Counted from the first letter of the stretch, positions 26,805 to 36,099 are shown. The stretch: DNA of 62,450 bases from Spirosoma panaciterrae DSM 21099 (GCF_000374025.1 NZ_KB893200.1:1-62450); one strand, 5' to 3'. Numbers and translations: made by a program. The notes: a model not told the origin generated them from the letters alone.

Positions 26805-28006
26805 AAACAAATAGACGATTTCTCGCCCTGTTCCTTACGATATGTCTACTGCCGGGCTTTGTGCCGGATTCGCTCATCAAATCGCTTTTCCGGGATGCCG
26901 AACAGCAAACCCGACTGATGCTGGCAGAGGTTGCAAAGGCTTCACAGGAATCAGCCAGTAGAAAACCGACTTTAGTATCGCCCCGGACGCTGGATAAAGT
27001 AGGCGCTTTGCAACTCGTACCCGCCCGCGACTGGACCAGTGGGTTCTTTCCGGGTGAACTCTGGTATCTGTATGAATACACCGGCCAGCGTGAATGGGCC
27101 GATCTCGCCCGGCACTATACGGCCAATCTGGAAAGTGAGAAAATGAACGCCGGAACGCATGACATGGGTTTTAAACTCTATTGCAGCTATGGCAACGGGT
27201 ATCGGCTAACGGGCGATCCCAACGATAAAGCCGTTATTATTCAGGGGGCTCGCACACTCATAAAGCGGTTTAAGCCTACTGCCGGGATTATCCGCTCCTG
27301 GGACCATCATAAAGACGTCTGGCAGTGTCCGGTCATTATCGACAACATGATGAATCTGGAACTGCTGTTTGCTGCCACCCGCCTGACGGGCGATTCTACT
27401 TTTTATAAGATCGCTGTAACCCACGCCAAAACGACGATGAAAAACCACTACCGTTCGGATAACAGCTCGTATCACGTGGTTGATTATGACACACTGACGG
27501 GGAAGGTGATCAAGAAAAATACGCATCAGGGCTACAGCGACGAATCGGCCTGGTCGCGGGGACAGGCCTGGGGATTGTATGGCTATACGATGTGCTACCG
27601 CGAAACAAAAGATCCGCAATTTTTGAAACAGGCCGAAGCCATTGCCCGGTATATGCTGAACCATCCGCACATGCCTGCCGATCTGGTCCCTTATTACGAC
27701 TTCGATGCACCGGGTATTCCATCCGAACCCCGCGATGTATCGGCGGCTGCGATCATGGCCTCGGCCTTGTATGAACTCAGTACGTATGTGCCGAAGGGGT
27801 CGTATCGGGTCAAAGCCGATCAGATCATTGCCGGTCTGGCAACAGGTTATCGATCGCCAATAGGGCAGAACCACGGTTTTTTATTGGCGCATAGTACGGG
27901 CTCAAAAACCAGCGAGATCGATGTGCCGCTGGTGTATGCCGACTATTATTTTCTGGAAGCGTTGCTGCGCTCTAAAAAGCTGAATGACAGGAAGCCGTTG
28001 TTTTGA
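26801..28006 (+). CDS. GH88 unsaturated glucuronyl hydrolase
   Basis: The 401-residue protein has an N-terminal signal or anchor sequence (FLALFLTICLLPGFV) and an alpha/alpha barrel typical of GH88. Both conserved acidic residues are visible: Asp121 in GTHDMGF and Asp181 in VIIDNMMNLELL, together with SWARGQAWGLYGY-like sequence (here SAWSRGQAWGLYGY). GH88 enzymes remove the 4,5-unsaturated uronic acid that lyases leave at the non-reducing end, giving a product that opens to a keto acid. It is coupled to the lyase gene, which fits a lyase-then-hydrolase pathway. The gene converges with the regulator gene, 38 bp away. Confidence 0.92.
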   Translation: MKTNRRFLALFLTICLLPGFVPDSLIKSLFRDAEQQTRLMLAEVAKASQESASRKPTLVSPRTLDKVGALQLVPARDWTSGFFPGELWYLYEYTGQREWADLARHYTANLESEKMNAGTHDMGFKLYCSYGNGYRLTGDPNDKAVIIQGARTLIKRFKPTAGIIRSWDHHKDVWQCPVIIDNMMNLELLFAATRLTGDSTFYKIAVTHAKTTMKNHYRSDNSSYHVVDYDTLTGKVIKKNTHQGYSDESAWSRGQAWGLYGYTMCYRETKDPQFLKQAEAIARYMLNHPHMPADLVPYYDFDAPGIPSEPRDVSAAAIMASALYELSTYVPKGSYRVKADQIIAGLATGYRSPIGQNHGFLLAHSTGSKTSEIDVPLVYADYYFLEALLRSKKLNDRKPLF

Positions 28007-28044
28007 GTGACTAGTAATTGGAATGACAAGGCTTCTGCCAACGC

Positions 28045-31000
28045 CTAAACCGCTTCGGCTTCTTCCACTTCTTCTTCGATGGCCTGATGGCTGTATTCGG
28101 TCGGCGTTACGCCAAACTGTGCCCGGAAAGCGCGGCTGAAATATTTGGGGTCGCTGAAACCAACGGCAAAGGCAATTTCGGATACGGAGGCTTTTCGTTG
28201 TTTAAGCAGCAATTCGGCTTTTTTCAGTCGTGTAGTTCGGATCAGGTCGATGACGGAAAGGCCCGTGAGCATTTTCACTTTACGGAACAGCACGGGTCGG
28301 CTCATCCCCATTTCGCTCACCAGTCGCGTTACATTAAATTCCGCGTCGTTCAGGTGGATTTCCAGTGTAGTCATCAACTGGTTCAGGAATTTTTCGTCGG
28401 GATGGTCCAGTTCCTGAACCTGCGGTTGAAGCGTAACAAGCTGATGATATTTAGCCCGTAACTGCTCTCGCAACAGAAGTAGATTGCGAACCCGCGTTTG
28501 CAGCAGAATCGGGTGAAATGGCTTCGTTACATAATCATCGGCACCTGTTTGCAGGCCCGTCAGTTGATTGTCGACGGCATTTTTGGCGGTTAACAAAATC
28601 ACCGGAATATGACTGGTTCGTACATCCGTCTTAATACGATTTGTCAGTGAGAAACCGTCCAGTATCGGCATAGCTACATCGGCAATAACCAGGTCGGGAA
28701 GGAGTTGAGTCGCTTTTTCCAGGGCTTCGGCGCCATGGGCAGCCTCCACCACCTGATAGGTTGCTGAAAACAAATCGCGGATGTAGGCCCGAATATCTTC
28801 CTGATCGTCGACCACCAGAATTAGGGGCTGGCCAGTTTCTGGTACAACGGCGGTAGGTATGAGCTGGTTTGTCAGATCGGTTGGTAATAAAGAAGAGAGA
28901 GGAGCCAATACCGTTGGTTGAGGTGTTGGCGAGCCCATCGTCGGTTGTAGGAGCGATTCGGGGGGCGTCAGCGGAAGGCGGATGATAAAGCGGGTGAAGC
29001 CTGGGTGTCCGGCTTCGGCTTCCTGGCTCTCCACCGTAATCTGCCCCTTGTGCTGTTCAACGATGTGCTTGCTGAGCGCTAGTCCTAGACCGAAGCCGGA
29101 ATCGCGGGTGGGGGCATGACCCACCTGATAAAACTGATTGAAAATGTAATCCAGATTGCCCGCTGGAATCCCAGCCCCTGTATCTTCGATGGTAATGACC
29201 GCCTGTTCGTCGGCTCGTGAGGATGCGAAGTCCCGCCGTAAACGGACCGAAATTGTGCCGCCAGCCGGTGTGAATTTAACCGCATTGAAAAGGAGGTTAT
29301 ACACTACCTTCTCAAACTCTCCGGTATCGAACCAGGCTGGTAACGTCGAGATTTCGGATTCATTGGTGAGCGTAAGCTGGTGGGCGCGAGCATGTTCACG
29401 AAACGAATCGGTACTATTGCTCAAAAAAGCGACCAGATCGGTTTGTCGTACCTGTAGTTGGATATTCCCCGTTTCGTGTTTTCGGAAATCGAGTAACTGA
29501 TTCAGTAGCCGCAACAATCGGTCGGTACTTCCCCGCATGATCGAGAGCTGCTTTCGGATGAAGGGATCGGCCGAATACCGCTCGTTCAGGACTTCAATGG
29601 GCGCCATTACCAGCGTAAGCGGGGTACGGATTTCGTGCGCGATCTCGGTAAAGAAATTCAGCTTTATCTGGTGCAATTCCTGCTGACGGGCCTTCTCCCG
29701 ATGTTCTTCTTCCAGCTCGTGCGCCAGTTGGAGTCGGTTCCGGTTGAATCGCGACCAAAGTTGTAAAAGACCCAGAAAAGTCAGCGCATACAGCGCGTAG
29801 GCCCAGGGGGTTTTCCAGAGAGGGGGCAATACCGTAATTTTCAGTTGCAGGGGATTTGCGTTCCAGACATTGTCGTTGTTGGTGCCTTTGACCTGTAACA
29901 GATACTCTCCAGCAGGTAGGTTCATATACATAGCTCTTGGTTCACTTACGTAGTTCCAGGCTTTATCGAACCCAGTGAGCTTGTAGGCGTATCGATTTTT
30001 GGCTGCGTTGATGTAGTTAAAGCTGGCAAAATCGACAGAAAAAACATTCTGCTGATAGGTGAGAGAGATACCCTGCTGATAATCGATACCCGACTGGTCG
30101 GAAGACAGACTGGTAACGGGTTCATTGAAGAGTCGTAATCCGGTAAAGGCCAGCGGATGGACAGTGGTATTCCGACGGATGCTATCAGGATGGAAGTACA
30201 CAATACCGTTATAGCCCCCAAAATACAGGTGCCCTGTCGCGTCCTGATAGGATGAATTAGACGTAAATTCCCGGCAGACCAGTCCATCGTGTACATTATA
30301 GGCCGTAAACGTCGATTGTCCGGCTACCAGTTGCGCCAGTCCTTTGTCGGTACTGACCCACAAACCGCCTTTCTGATCTTCCTGAATGCTAAAAATGGTA
30401 TTACTGGGTAATCCCTGTGCTGTTGTGAAATGCTGAAAGGCACGACCAGTCGGCAAAAGCAGGTTCAATCCGCCATCGCGGGTGCCGATCCAGAGTCGGT
30501 GTTTCCGGTCTTCGAGCAGGCACATCACATGGTTATTACTGAGGGAGCCCGGGTCGTTGTCGTTATGGAAGAAACGAACGGCTTTATTTTCGCCTGATCG
30601 CTTGCGCAATAATCCCCCTGCATTACCGAACCACATTTGCCCCTGGCTGTCGAAGAGCAGGGTGGTTACATTGTTCGACATGTTCGGCAGGTTATGGCCT
30701 ACTCGCTCGAACGACTGCGTTTTGGGTACAAATCGACAAATGCCACCCAGATTGGTAACAACCCATATACCTCCCTGCGTGTCGCGTTTGAGATCATAGA
30801 TACGGTCGTTGGGTAACGAATGGGGGTTATGGGGGTCATGCAGATACCGGGTAATGGTTTGCTTTCGGAAGTCAAGGTAATTCAGGCCTTTGATTGTTCC
30901 GACCCAAAGTCCATTCGGGCCATCCGCTAACAGGCATTTGACTTTATCGTTCGATAGAGAGTGGCTATTTCGGGCATCGTGGGTGTAATGGTGGAGAATG

Positions 31001-32217
31001 GTTTTGTCGGAGTCGATCAACAAAAGCCCCCGATCTTCGGTACCAATCCAAAGCTGGTTTGAGGCATGGGCGGGCACGATGGGCCCGGCAATTTTAAAGG
31101 GTGTACGGCCATGCTTGTCGACAGGGTGATAGGAACCGAACTGCCGGGCTAATGGGCTATACATGTTAACCCCACCATAATACGTACCAACCCAGAATGA
31201 CCCATCCCGGTCCCGGAAGATGGACCGTACCGAATTGTCGCCCAATGAATTTGGGTCGATGGGCTGGTTGGTGAGCGTCTGGAAGTGGCTGCCATCCTGC
31301 GCAACGATATGTAACCCCGACATGGTACCAATCCAGAAGTTTGCTCGACCATCGGGCTGGATGGTTCGGATGGTTTGTGTGTTGAGGTCAAGACCTGCCA
31401 CCGGATTCCAGGAAGTCACCCGTCCGCGCTGTTTATCAAACAAGGCAATGCCGTTCCCCTCCGTGCCGATCCACAGGCGACCGAACCGATCTTCGGCAAG
31501 GGCATTGATGTTGTTGAGGGTGTTCGTGTACACCGAATCGGTTGGTTCCAGGAAATAGTTGGTGAGCCGGAATTTTCCCGAAGAAGTAGGCCGGAGTTTC
31601 AGTAATCCGTTTGTTGTACCCACCCATAAGGTACGTTCTGAATCTTCATATAGAGTGCGTACCGACCGATTGCGGAACGTTTGGGGATGTTGGAGCAGTT
31701 CGGTTAAGGATTCAAGCTGTTGTTGACGGTTGAGTCGGTATAATCCCCCCTGTGTACCAATCCAGAGTGATTGCTGATGATCTTCCAGCAGCCAGTTTAT
31801 GGTCGAATCGGGAAGGCCGTGAGTGGCCGAACCACCCGTTAACATACGTTGGAAATCATCCTGTTCGGGCCGATAAAGCGCCAGTCCTTTCGCGGTTCCT
31901 ATCCACAAACGACCTCGTTTATCGATCAGTAGGCTATTGATCGTATTGGATGCCAGGCTATTTTTGTGGGTGGCCTGATTTTGGTAAACCACCACATTGC
32001 GGGAGTCGTAGCGGTTCAACCCATCGCGTGTTCCAAACCACATGAAACCCCGGTTGTCCTGCGTAATCGCATAAACACTACTATGCGAAAGACCCTCGTC
32101 GACTGTGAGATGACTAAACGTTTTCTGGGCAGATTGGCAAAAGGTAAAGGATACTGGCAATAGGTAAACCATTGCGCTGAACCAACTGACGAAAGAGTAC
32201 TTATACTTGTAGAGCAT
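28045..32217 (-). CDS. Hybrid two-component system regulator of the PUL
   Basis: A 1390-residue one-chain sensor-regulator. After a signal-like N-terminus come about 14 Reg_prop beta-propeller repeats in two blades (residues about 36-720, recurrent WIGT..GL), a Y_Y_Y domain, and a transmembrane helix near 797-818. Then follow HisKA with His861 (TEIAHEIRTPLTLV), HATPase, a receiver with Asp1180 (DLVIADVAMPILDGF) and an AraC-type helix-turn-helix at the C-terminus, ending in an acidic tail. Such proteins sense oligosaccharides in the periplasm and activate the neighbouring PUL. It lies beside the GH88 gene, so it is the likely activator of both PUL arms. Confidence 0.95.
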   Translation of the reverse strand: MLYKYKYSFVSWFSAMVYLLPVSFTFCQSAQKTFSHLTVDEGLSHSSVYAITQDNRGFMWFGTRDGLNRYDSRNVVVYQNQATHKNSLASNTINSLLIDKRGRLWIGTAKGLALYRPEQDDFQRMLTGGSATHGLPDSTINWLLEDHQQSLWIGTQGGLYRLNRQQQLESLTELLQHPQTFRNRSVRTLYEDSERTLWVGTTNGLLKLRPTSSGKFRLTNYFLEPTDSVYTNTLNNINALAEDRFGRLWIGTEGNGIALFDKQRGRVTSWNPVAGLDLNTQTIRTIQPDGRANFWIGTMSGLHIVAQDGSHFQTLTNQPIDPNSLGDNSVRSIFRDRDGSFWVGTYYGGVNMYSPLARQFGSYHPVDKHGRTPFKIAGPIVPAHASNQLWIGTEDRGLLLIDSDKTILHHYTHDARNSHSLSNDKVKCLLADGPNGLWVGTIKGLNYLDFRKQTITRYLHDPHNPHSLPNDRIYDLKRDTQGGIWVVTNLGGICRFVPKTQSFERVGHNLPNMSNNVTTLLFDSQGQMWFGNAGGLLRKRSGENKAVRFFHNDNDPGSLSNNHVMCLLEDRKHRLWIGTRDGGLNLLLPTGRAFQHFTTAQGLPSNTIFSIQEDQKGGLWVSTDKGLAQLVAGQSTFTAYNVHDGLVCREFTSNSSYQDATGHLYFGGYNGIVYFHPDSIRRNTTVHPLAFTGLRLFNEPVTSLSSDQSGIDYQQGISLTYQQNVFSVDFASFNYINAAKNRYAYKLTGFDKAWNYVSEPRAMYMNLPAGEYLLQVKGTNNDNVWNANPLQLKITVLPPLWKTPWAYALYALTFLGLLQLWSRFNRNRLQLAHELEEEHREKARQQELHQIKLNFFTEIAHEIRTPLTLVMAPIEVLNERYSADPFIRKQLSIMRGSTDRLLRLLNQLLDFRKHETGNIQLQVRQTDLVAFLSNSTDSFREHARAHQLTLTNESEISTLPAWFDTGEFEKVVYNLLFNAVKFTPAGGTISVRLRRDFASSRADEQAVITIEDTGAGIPAGNLDYIFNQFYQVGHAPTRDSGFGLGLALSKHIVEQHKGQITVESQEAEAGHPGFTRFIIRLPLTPPESLLQPTMGSPTPQPTVLAPLSSLLPTDLTNQLIPTAVVPETGQPLILVVDDQEDIRAYIRDLFSATYQVVEAAHGAEALEKATQLLPDLVIADVAMPILDGFSLTNRIKTDVRTSHIPVILLTAKNAVDNQLTGLQTGADDYVTKPFHPILLQTRVRNLLLLREQLRAKYHQLVTLQPQVQELDHPDEKFLNQLMTTLEIHLNDAEFNVTRLVSEMGMSRPVLFRKVKMLTGLSVIDLIRTTRLKKAELLLKQRKASVSEIAFAVGFSDPKYFSRAFRAQFGVTPTEYSHQAIEEEVEEAEAV

Positions 32218-32319
32218 AGGGCCACCGAAACACGCGTTGAGGAAACTATCTGTGTAGTGGGGGTTAAAACACGATTAAAACGCTGGGGCTTCTGTATTTT
32301 ACTCCAACAAAGTAAGATT

Positions 32320-33189
32320 ATGTCATTGTTCGTACCCGTTTATAAGCTTCATTCCTTTCCACGACATGAGCCCGAAGCTCTTTTTTATATGGCGCGGCTG
32401 GAAAAACTGGTTCAGGAAGTGAAAGGCATCGATAAGTCACATTCGCATACGTTTTATCTGCTGATGTGGATTATTCAGGGCAGTGGAAGCCATACCATCG
32501 ATTTTCGGACATACCCGGTGGCGCCTAATCAACTCTATTTTCTGACGCCGGGACAGGTGCATAGCTGGAACCTGTCGGCCGATGCGCGGGGCTACAACCT
32601 GTTCTTCGATGCCAATTTCTTTCGGAGCCGGTACGGGAATCGGTTGCAGCAATATCCGTTCTATCATTCGCACCAGCATCAGCCTTTGCTGGAAGTTGCC
32701 GACCAACAGCCTGTGTTCAGTAATTTATTAACCTACGCTTATGATGAATATGAACAACGTCGGCCTAATCGGACGGAAGTCTTTTTGTCGTATCTGCACA
32801 TCGTACTCGAAACGGCCAACCGACTTTATAACCAGCAATGGGTAGGGCAGGATGCACATTTATATGATCGGATTCGGGCCTATGAGGAGTTAATTGAGCA
32901 TCAGTTTCTGATGGTTCGGGAGGTAAGTACCTACGCCGATCAACTGCACCTAACGCCCAACTATCTGAATCACATCTGTAAGAAAGTAGTTGGAAAAACG
33001 GCCAGTCAACTCCTCCACGAACGCATTGTTATTGAAATCCAGCGATTACTGACCCACACGACCCAGTCGGTAAAAGAGATTGGCTTTCAACTGGGCTTCG
33101 ACGACCCTTCGTACTTTGTTCGTTTTTTTAAAAAACATACGGGCCAGACACCGGCCGAGTTTCGGCAATCCCTTTTGGTGGATCGTTGA
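32320..33189 (+). CDS. AraC-family transcriptional regulator with cupin-like sensor domain
   Basis: The ATG at 32320 gives 289 residues starting SLFVPVYKLHSF. An in-frame ATG at 32257 adds 21 residues that look unrelated to the family. The N-terminal half is an AraC_binding cupin-like domain (SHTFYLLMWIIQGSGSHTID, and YFLTPGQVHSW). The C-terminal half carries two helix-turn-helix motifs (VSTYADQLHLTPNYLNHICK and VKEIGFQLGFDDPSYFVRFF). It is divergent from the PUL hybrid sensor with about 100 bp between the starts. It may act on the PUL or on something else; the ligand is not evident. Confidence 0.88.
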   Translation: MSLFVPVYKLHSFPRHEPEALFYMARLEKLVQEVKGIDKSHSHTFYLLMWIIQGSGSHTIDFRTYPVAPNQLYFLTPGQVHSWNLSADARGYNLFFDANFFRSRYGNRLQQYPFYHSHQHQPLLEVADQQPVFSNLLTYAYDEYEQRRPNRTEVFLSYLHIVLETANRLYNQQWVGQDAHLYDRIRAYEELIEHQFLMVREVSTYADQLHLTPNYLNHICKKVVGKTASQLLHERIVIEIQRLLTHTTQSVKEIGFQLGFDDPSYFVRFFKKHTGQTPAEFRQSLLVDR

Positions 33190-33216
33190 TTTGTACCATA
33201 CGTTGCTTGGTTTGTA

Positions 33217-33248
33217 TTGGATGCTCAATGCCGTGCAGGCTACCTTTG
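33217..33248 (+). promoter_or_regulatory. Candidate promoter of the DUF983 gene
   Basis: TTGG at 33217-33220, a 20-bp spacer, and TACCTTTG at 33241-33248. The -7 element is perfect and the -33 differs by one base. It gives a leader of about 60 nt to the ATG at 33318. Confidence 0.5.
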
Positions 33249-33317
33249 TAGCATAAAAACTGCCTGAGCAACAGCCATTAAGCGGTCTTGTGTCGACTGC
33301 TCTTTTGCTCCAGAACT

Positions 33318-33710
33318 ATGTTTACCAACAGCCGATTCTACAGCATTGCCTTTAATAAGTGTCCACGTTGTCATCAGGGTGATTTCTTCGTGACGAACAG
33401 CGCATTCAGCAAAAATTTCGATAAAATGCATGACCACTGCCCCCACTGTGGTGAAAACTTTATGCCCGAACCCGGATTCTACTGGACATCGATGTTTGTG
33501 AGTTATGCGTTTTATACCATTTATATTTTACTGACCTTCTTTATTGTCGTACAAGGCTTTCAGGTCGATCTGGATTATTATCTGATGGGCATGTTGCCAT
33601 CACTGGTTTTGTTAACGCCCTATTTTTTCCGGCTGGCGCGCCGTACCTGGCTCACCCTGTGCATTACACCAAAACCTCAATTGTATGTAAAGCCAGAGGC
33701 TCAGAAGTAA
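33318..33710 (+). CDS. DUF983-family membrane protein
   Basis: A 130-residue protein from the ATG at 33318. The in-frame ATG at 33288 lies closer to the promoter but adds ten unconserved residues. The N-terminus has two zinc-ribbon-type pairs (CPRCHQGDFF and CPHCGENFMPEPGFYW), followed by two transmembrane helices (about 55-80 and 86-106). This is the DUF983 layout. Its function is unknown; the cysteine pairs suggest metal binding. It is followed by a strong hairpin terminator and is monocistronic. Confidence 0.85.
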   Translation: MFTNSRFYSIAFNKCPRCHQGDFFVTNSAFSKNFDKMHDHCPHCGENFMPEPGFYWTSMFVSYAFYTIYILLTFFIVVQGFQVDLDYYLMGMLPSLVLLTPYFFRLARRTWLTLCITPKPQLYVKPEAQK

Positions 33711-33730
33711 GAATTTTCAAGTGCTAATAG

Positions 33731-33777
33731 AGAGCCCCTGTCTACCAACGGTATTTACGTTGGTAGACAGGGGCTCT
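33731..33777 (+). terminator. Hairpin terminator after the DUF983 gene
   Basis: A perfect 20-bp stem (33731-33750 with 33758-33777) closes a 7-nt loop 21 bp after the stop. No long U tract follows. Confidence 0.75.
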
Positions 33778-33939
33778 GGCTTTAAGGGCTGGTTTACAGG
33801 AGGCTGGAAAAGAAAAGGGGGCGTTTTCTCCAAAAGAAAGTAACTTTTACAATTCGTTTACAAGCTTTTACAAGGCTTTACCGGCTGGTGTGGGTGGTGG
33901 CTCTAGATTTGCTCTGGTACGGATAAATAATTAACCAGC

Positions 33940-34344
33940 ATGAAACACATACTTCTAAACGCCCTATTGGTTTGTGCTGGCTCAACCATCGGCTTGAGCC
34001 AGCAAACCTTCAGCACCTGTTCGGCTGCTTTTCTGGGGAACAAAATGATTGTGGATCAATATACCACGAAAGGAAAATGCAGTATTCCAGTTACCGCAAC
34101 TGGCGAGCTGACGGTCAATACCGTTGAACTGTCGCCTACCCAAAGTAAAGCCGTCGAGTCGATTCCGTTTATGGTTGCTATTCGGGATCATAAAAGTCAG
34201 ACACTGACGCAGTATTCGAGAAAGGAAACCAAACGGGTTAACATCCAGAATATATTGGCCAACTGTCGAAAAGGCGATTATATTGTGTTGCTCACAGTTG
34301 GCAGTCAGTATGCATTGCCTCACAATGAAATTCTTGTACGTTAA
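33940..34344 (+). CDS. Small secreted protein of unknown function (134 aa)
   Basis: I do not recognise the family. The N-terminus is a clear signal peptide (KHILLNALLVCAGSTIGLS). The mature part has a few Cys residues (CSAAF, KGKCS, LANCRKGDY) and beta-strand-like stretches. It resembles a small extracellular or periplasmic beta-sandwich domain and ends ALPHNEILVR. The next gene is a second small secreted protein starting 23 bp later, and a membrane-anchored regulator follows, so the three may form one functional group (inference). Confidence 0.65.
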   Translation: MKHILLNALLVCAGSTIGLSQQTFSTCSAAFLGNKMIVDQYTTKGKCSIPVTATGELTVNTVELSPTQSKAVESIPFMVAIRDHKSQTLTQYSRKETKRVNIQNILANCRKGDYIVLLTVGSQYALPHNEILVR

Positions 34345-34366
34345 TTATCTTATTGCGATTAATACC

Positions 34367-34816
34367 ATGAATACCTACAGATTCTTATTTATTGCACTAG
34401 GTCTGGTTGGCCTTACTTCCTGGAAGGTCATGCCCACCACTGCTCCTGTATCCGCCATTGAGGAAAAGCCGGAGTTTTATACCAATCCACTCATTTTGAA
34501 TGAAAAGCCATTGAACTTACATGTCTTTTCAATTCACAGCCGAGGGCACTTATCTGTGGTTTCGGGTGATCCTATGTCGGATGAATCCGTCAAAATTCCA
34601 TTCCGTATCTATCTGTATCGGAATGGAATCCTGATTCATAAAGAAGCATCAGATACCGGGCGGCAAGTATATGATATAGCTCCCGTGATGGAAGTAGCTC
34701 GGCCGGGCGACGATTTGGTGATTGACCCAGTTCGGCCAGCAGATAAATCAGCTCGCCGGGTTGTTCGACTAGAAGGGGTTAATTGGCTCTTTAATTGGTA
34801 TTCGCCAGGATGTTAA
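34367..34816 (+). CDS. Small secreted protein of unknown function (149 aa)
   Basis: The ATG at 34367 gives a signal-peptide-like start (MNTYRFLFIALGLVGLTSW) and a protein of 149 residues. The earlier in-frame ATG at 34283 lies inside the preceding gene and adds 28 residues. The mature part contains FRIYLYRNGILIHK and IAPVMEVARPGDDLVIDPVR, which suggests a beta-sandwich. No family was recognised. It follows the previous small secreted gene by 23 bp in the same direction. Confidence 0.6.
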   Translation: MNTYRFLFIALGLVGLTSWKVMPTTAPVSAIEEKPEFYTNPLILNEKPLNLHVFSIHSRGHLSVVSGDPMSDESVKIPFRIYLYRNGILIHKEASDTGRQVYDIAPVMEVARPGDDLVIDPVRPADKSARRVVRLEGVNWLFNWYSPGC

Positions 34817-34836
34817 TGTAATTTACCGTATTCAGA

Positions 34837-34975
34837 CTCGTCCGCGAATGCATCACGGATACCTGAAGTTTGCGTGGCAGGCGCAACGGCAGGGGATCAC
34901 GTATCCAGTTGGCAGGGATTTTGAGTCCGTGTCATAGACGTTGGACTCAAAATCCGTGAGCCAATCGCGGACGAG
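34837..34975. repeat. 139-bp structured inverted-repeat element
   Basis: The ends are perfect 11-bp inverted repeats (CTCGTCCGCGA at 34837-34847 and TCGCGGACGAG at 34965-34975). Inside, GGATTTTGAGTCC (34917-34929) pairs with GGACTCAAAATCC (34943-34955), and CACGGAT (34854-34860) could pair with ATCCGTG (34952-34958), so two folds compete for the same bases. It lies between two genes transcribed rightward. It may be a MITE-like remnant or a folded RNA element; neither is proven. Confidence 0.4.
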
Positions 34976-35010
34976 CGAAAACAGTATATCCTACTTTAAC
35001 AAGTACACGA

Positions 35011-35913
35011 ATGCGTAAGTCGGTCCAGTTCTTCACAACCATAGCCTTAATGCTTTCGGGCGTTTTAATTATCTTGTTTGCCGGGCTAACCCCATCTGTT
35101 TCGGCAACGGAGAAGCTCCATTTTGCCCGGAAAGTGAATCTTGCTCTCCGACGAACAGCGCACCATTTGTTGCAAAAGGCCGGAGATGATACATCACGAA
35201 TTTTGCCTGTTCAGCAGCGGGATGCACGCACGTTTCAGATTCAGTTGAACCATGCATTCGATTACAACCAACTTCCCCGCTTATTAAATGAGTCGTTTGC
35301 CGTTCATGCCATTCGGGAAAACTATGATGTAGCGGTGCTGGACTGCGCTCGTGGAGAATTGCAGTTGGGATACAATATCAACGATCTGGTCCGAGTCGGC
35401 GAGGTTCCCTGTGTAGGGCGGAATCAGAAAGCCGATTGCTATACATTACAGGTTACCTTCAATAGTATACAGGAAGAACCTTCACAGCCAGTAATGGCCT
35501 GGTGGGTATTGGCGCTGGGTACCTGCCTTACGGCACTGGGGTATGTGGTGTGGCAAAAGTGGCCATCCACGCCCTCGCCAACTGAGTCGCCCAACCCTGC
35601 TCCGGTCTCCGACGGATTATTACGATTCGGTACATCGAGTTTCAGCCCCAAAACGCTACTTCTTCAGGTAGGTACTAACCAGCATGCACTGACCTATCGT
35701 GAGGCCAAGTTGCTACAGTTTTTTATTGACCATGCGAATCAGGTAGCCGAACGGGAATTTATCCTGAAATCGGTTTGGGAAGACGAAGGCGTTTTTGTGG
35801 GCCGGAGCCTGGATGTGTTTGTATCTCGCTTACGGAAGCTGCTTCAGGAAGATCCGGCAGTTCGGATCGTAGCCGTTCATGGCGTCGGGTATCGGTTTGA
35901 AGCGCAGGGATAG
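35011..35913 (+). CDS. Membrane-anchored winged-helix transcriptional regulator with periplasmic domain
   Basis: The 300-residue protein has an N-terminal membrane or signal segment (about 8-30), a periplasmic domain of about 130 residues with conserved-looking Cys pairs (VLDCARGELQLGY, VGEVPCVGR, KADCYT), a transmembrane helix at about 162-182 (MAWWVLALGTCLTALGYVV), a Pro/Ser linker and an OmpR-type winged helix at 200-298 (ALTYREAKLLQFF, SLDVFVSRLRKLL, VHGVGYRFE). The DNA-binding domain is cytoplasmic, so this is a one-component transmembrane regulator of inverse order to ToxR. There is no receiver domain. Targets are unknown; nearby secreted proteins are candidates. Confidence 0.85.
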   Translation: MRKSVQFFTTIALMLSGVLIILFAGLTPSVSATEKLHFARKVNLALRRTAHHLLQKAGDDTSRILPVQQRDARTFQIQLNHAFDYNQLPRLLNESFAVHAIRENYDVAVLDCARGELQLGYNINDLVRVGEVPCVGRNQKADCYTLQVTFNSIQEEPSQPVMAWWVLALGTCLTALGYVVWQKWPSTPSPTESPNPAPVSDGLLRFGTSSFSPKTLLLQVGTNQHALTYREAKLLQFFIDHANQVAEREFILKSVWEDEGVFVGRSLDVFVSRLRKLLQEDPAVRIVAVHGVGYRFEAQG

Positions 35914-36015
35914 GGTTTTAGGGGTAGGCCAGGTTAAGGCAAAATCGTATCGAATCAAAAGCTAAAATTACTGTAACATATTTATAATAACTAGTTTTAG
36001 TTTTTTAGATAAATT

Positions 36016-36028
36016 ATTGATAATCAAT
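36016..36028. promoter_or_regulatory. Inverted repeat upstream of the sugar porter, possible operator
   Basis: ATTGAT, one base, ATCAAT: perfect 6-bp arms in an AT-rich stretch 72 bp before the -7 element at 36100. Being in AT-rich DNA, it could arise by chance. No gene is seen in 35914-36147. Confidence 0.25.
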
Positions 36029-36099
36029 TTATTTGGTGTCTATTTGTAATTTGTAATTATTTGAACAGATTTTGAAAGTCTGTCGCGATTGCTCCTCTC

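Noticed and set aside
27206..27874. 222-aa minus-strand frame opposite the GH88 gene
   Set aside because: Long because of base composition only; no motif, and the GH88 catalytic residues are on the other strand.
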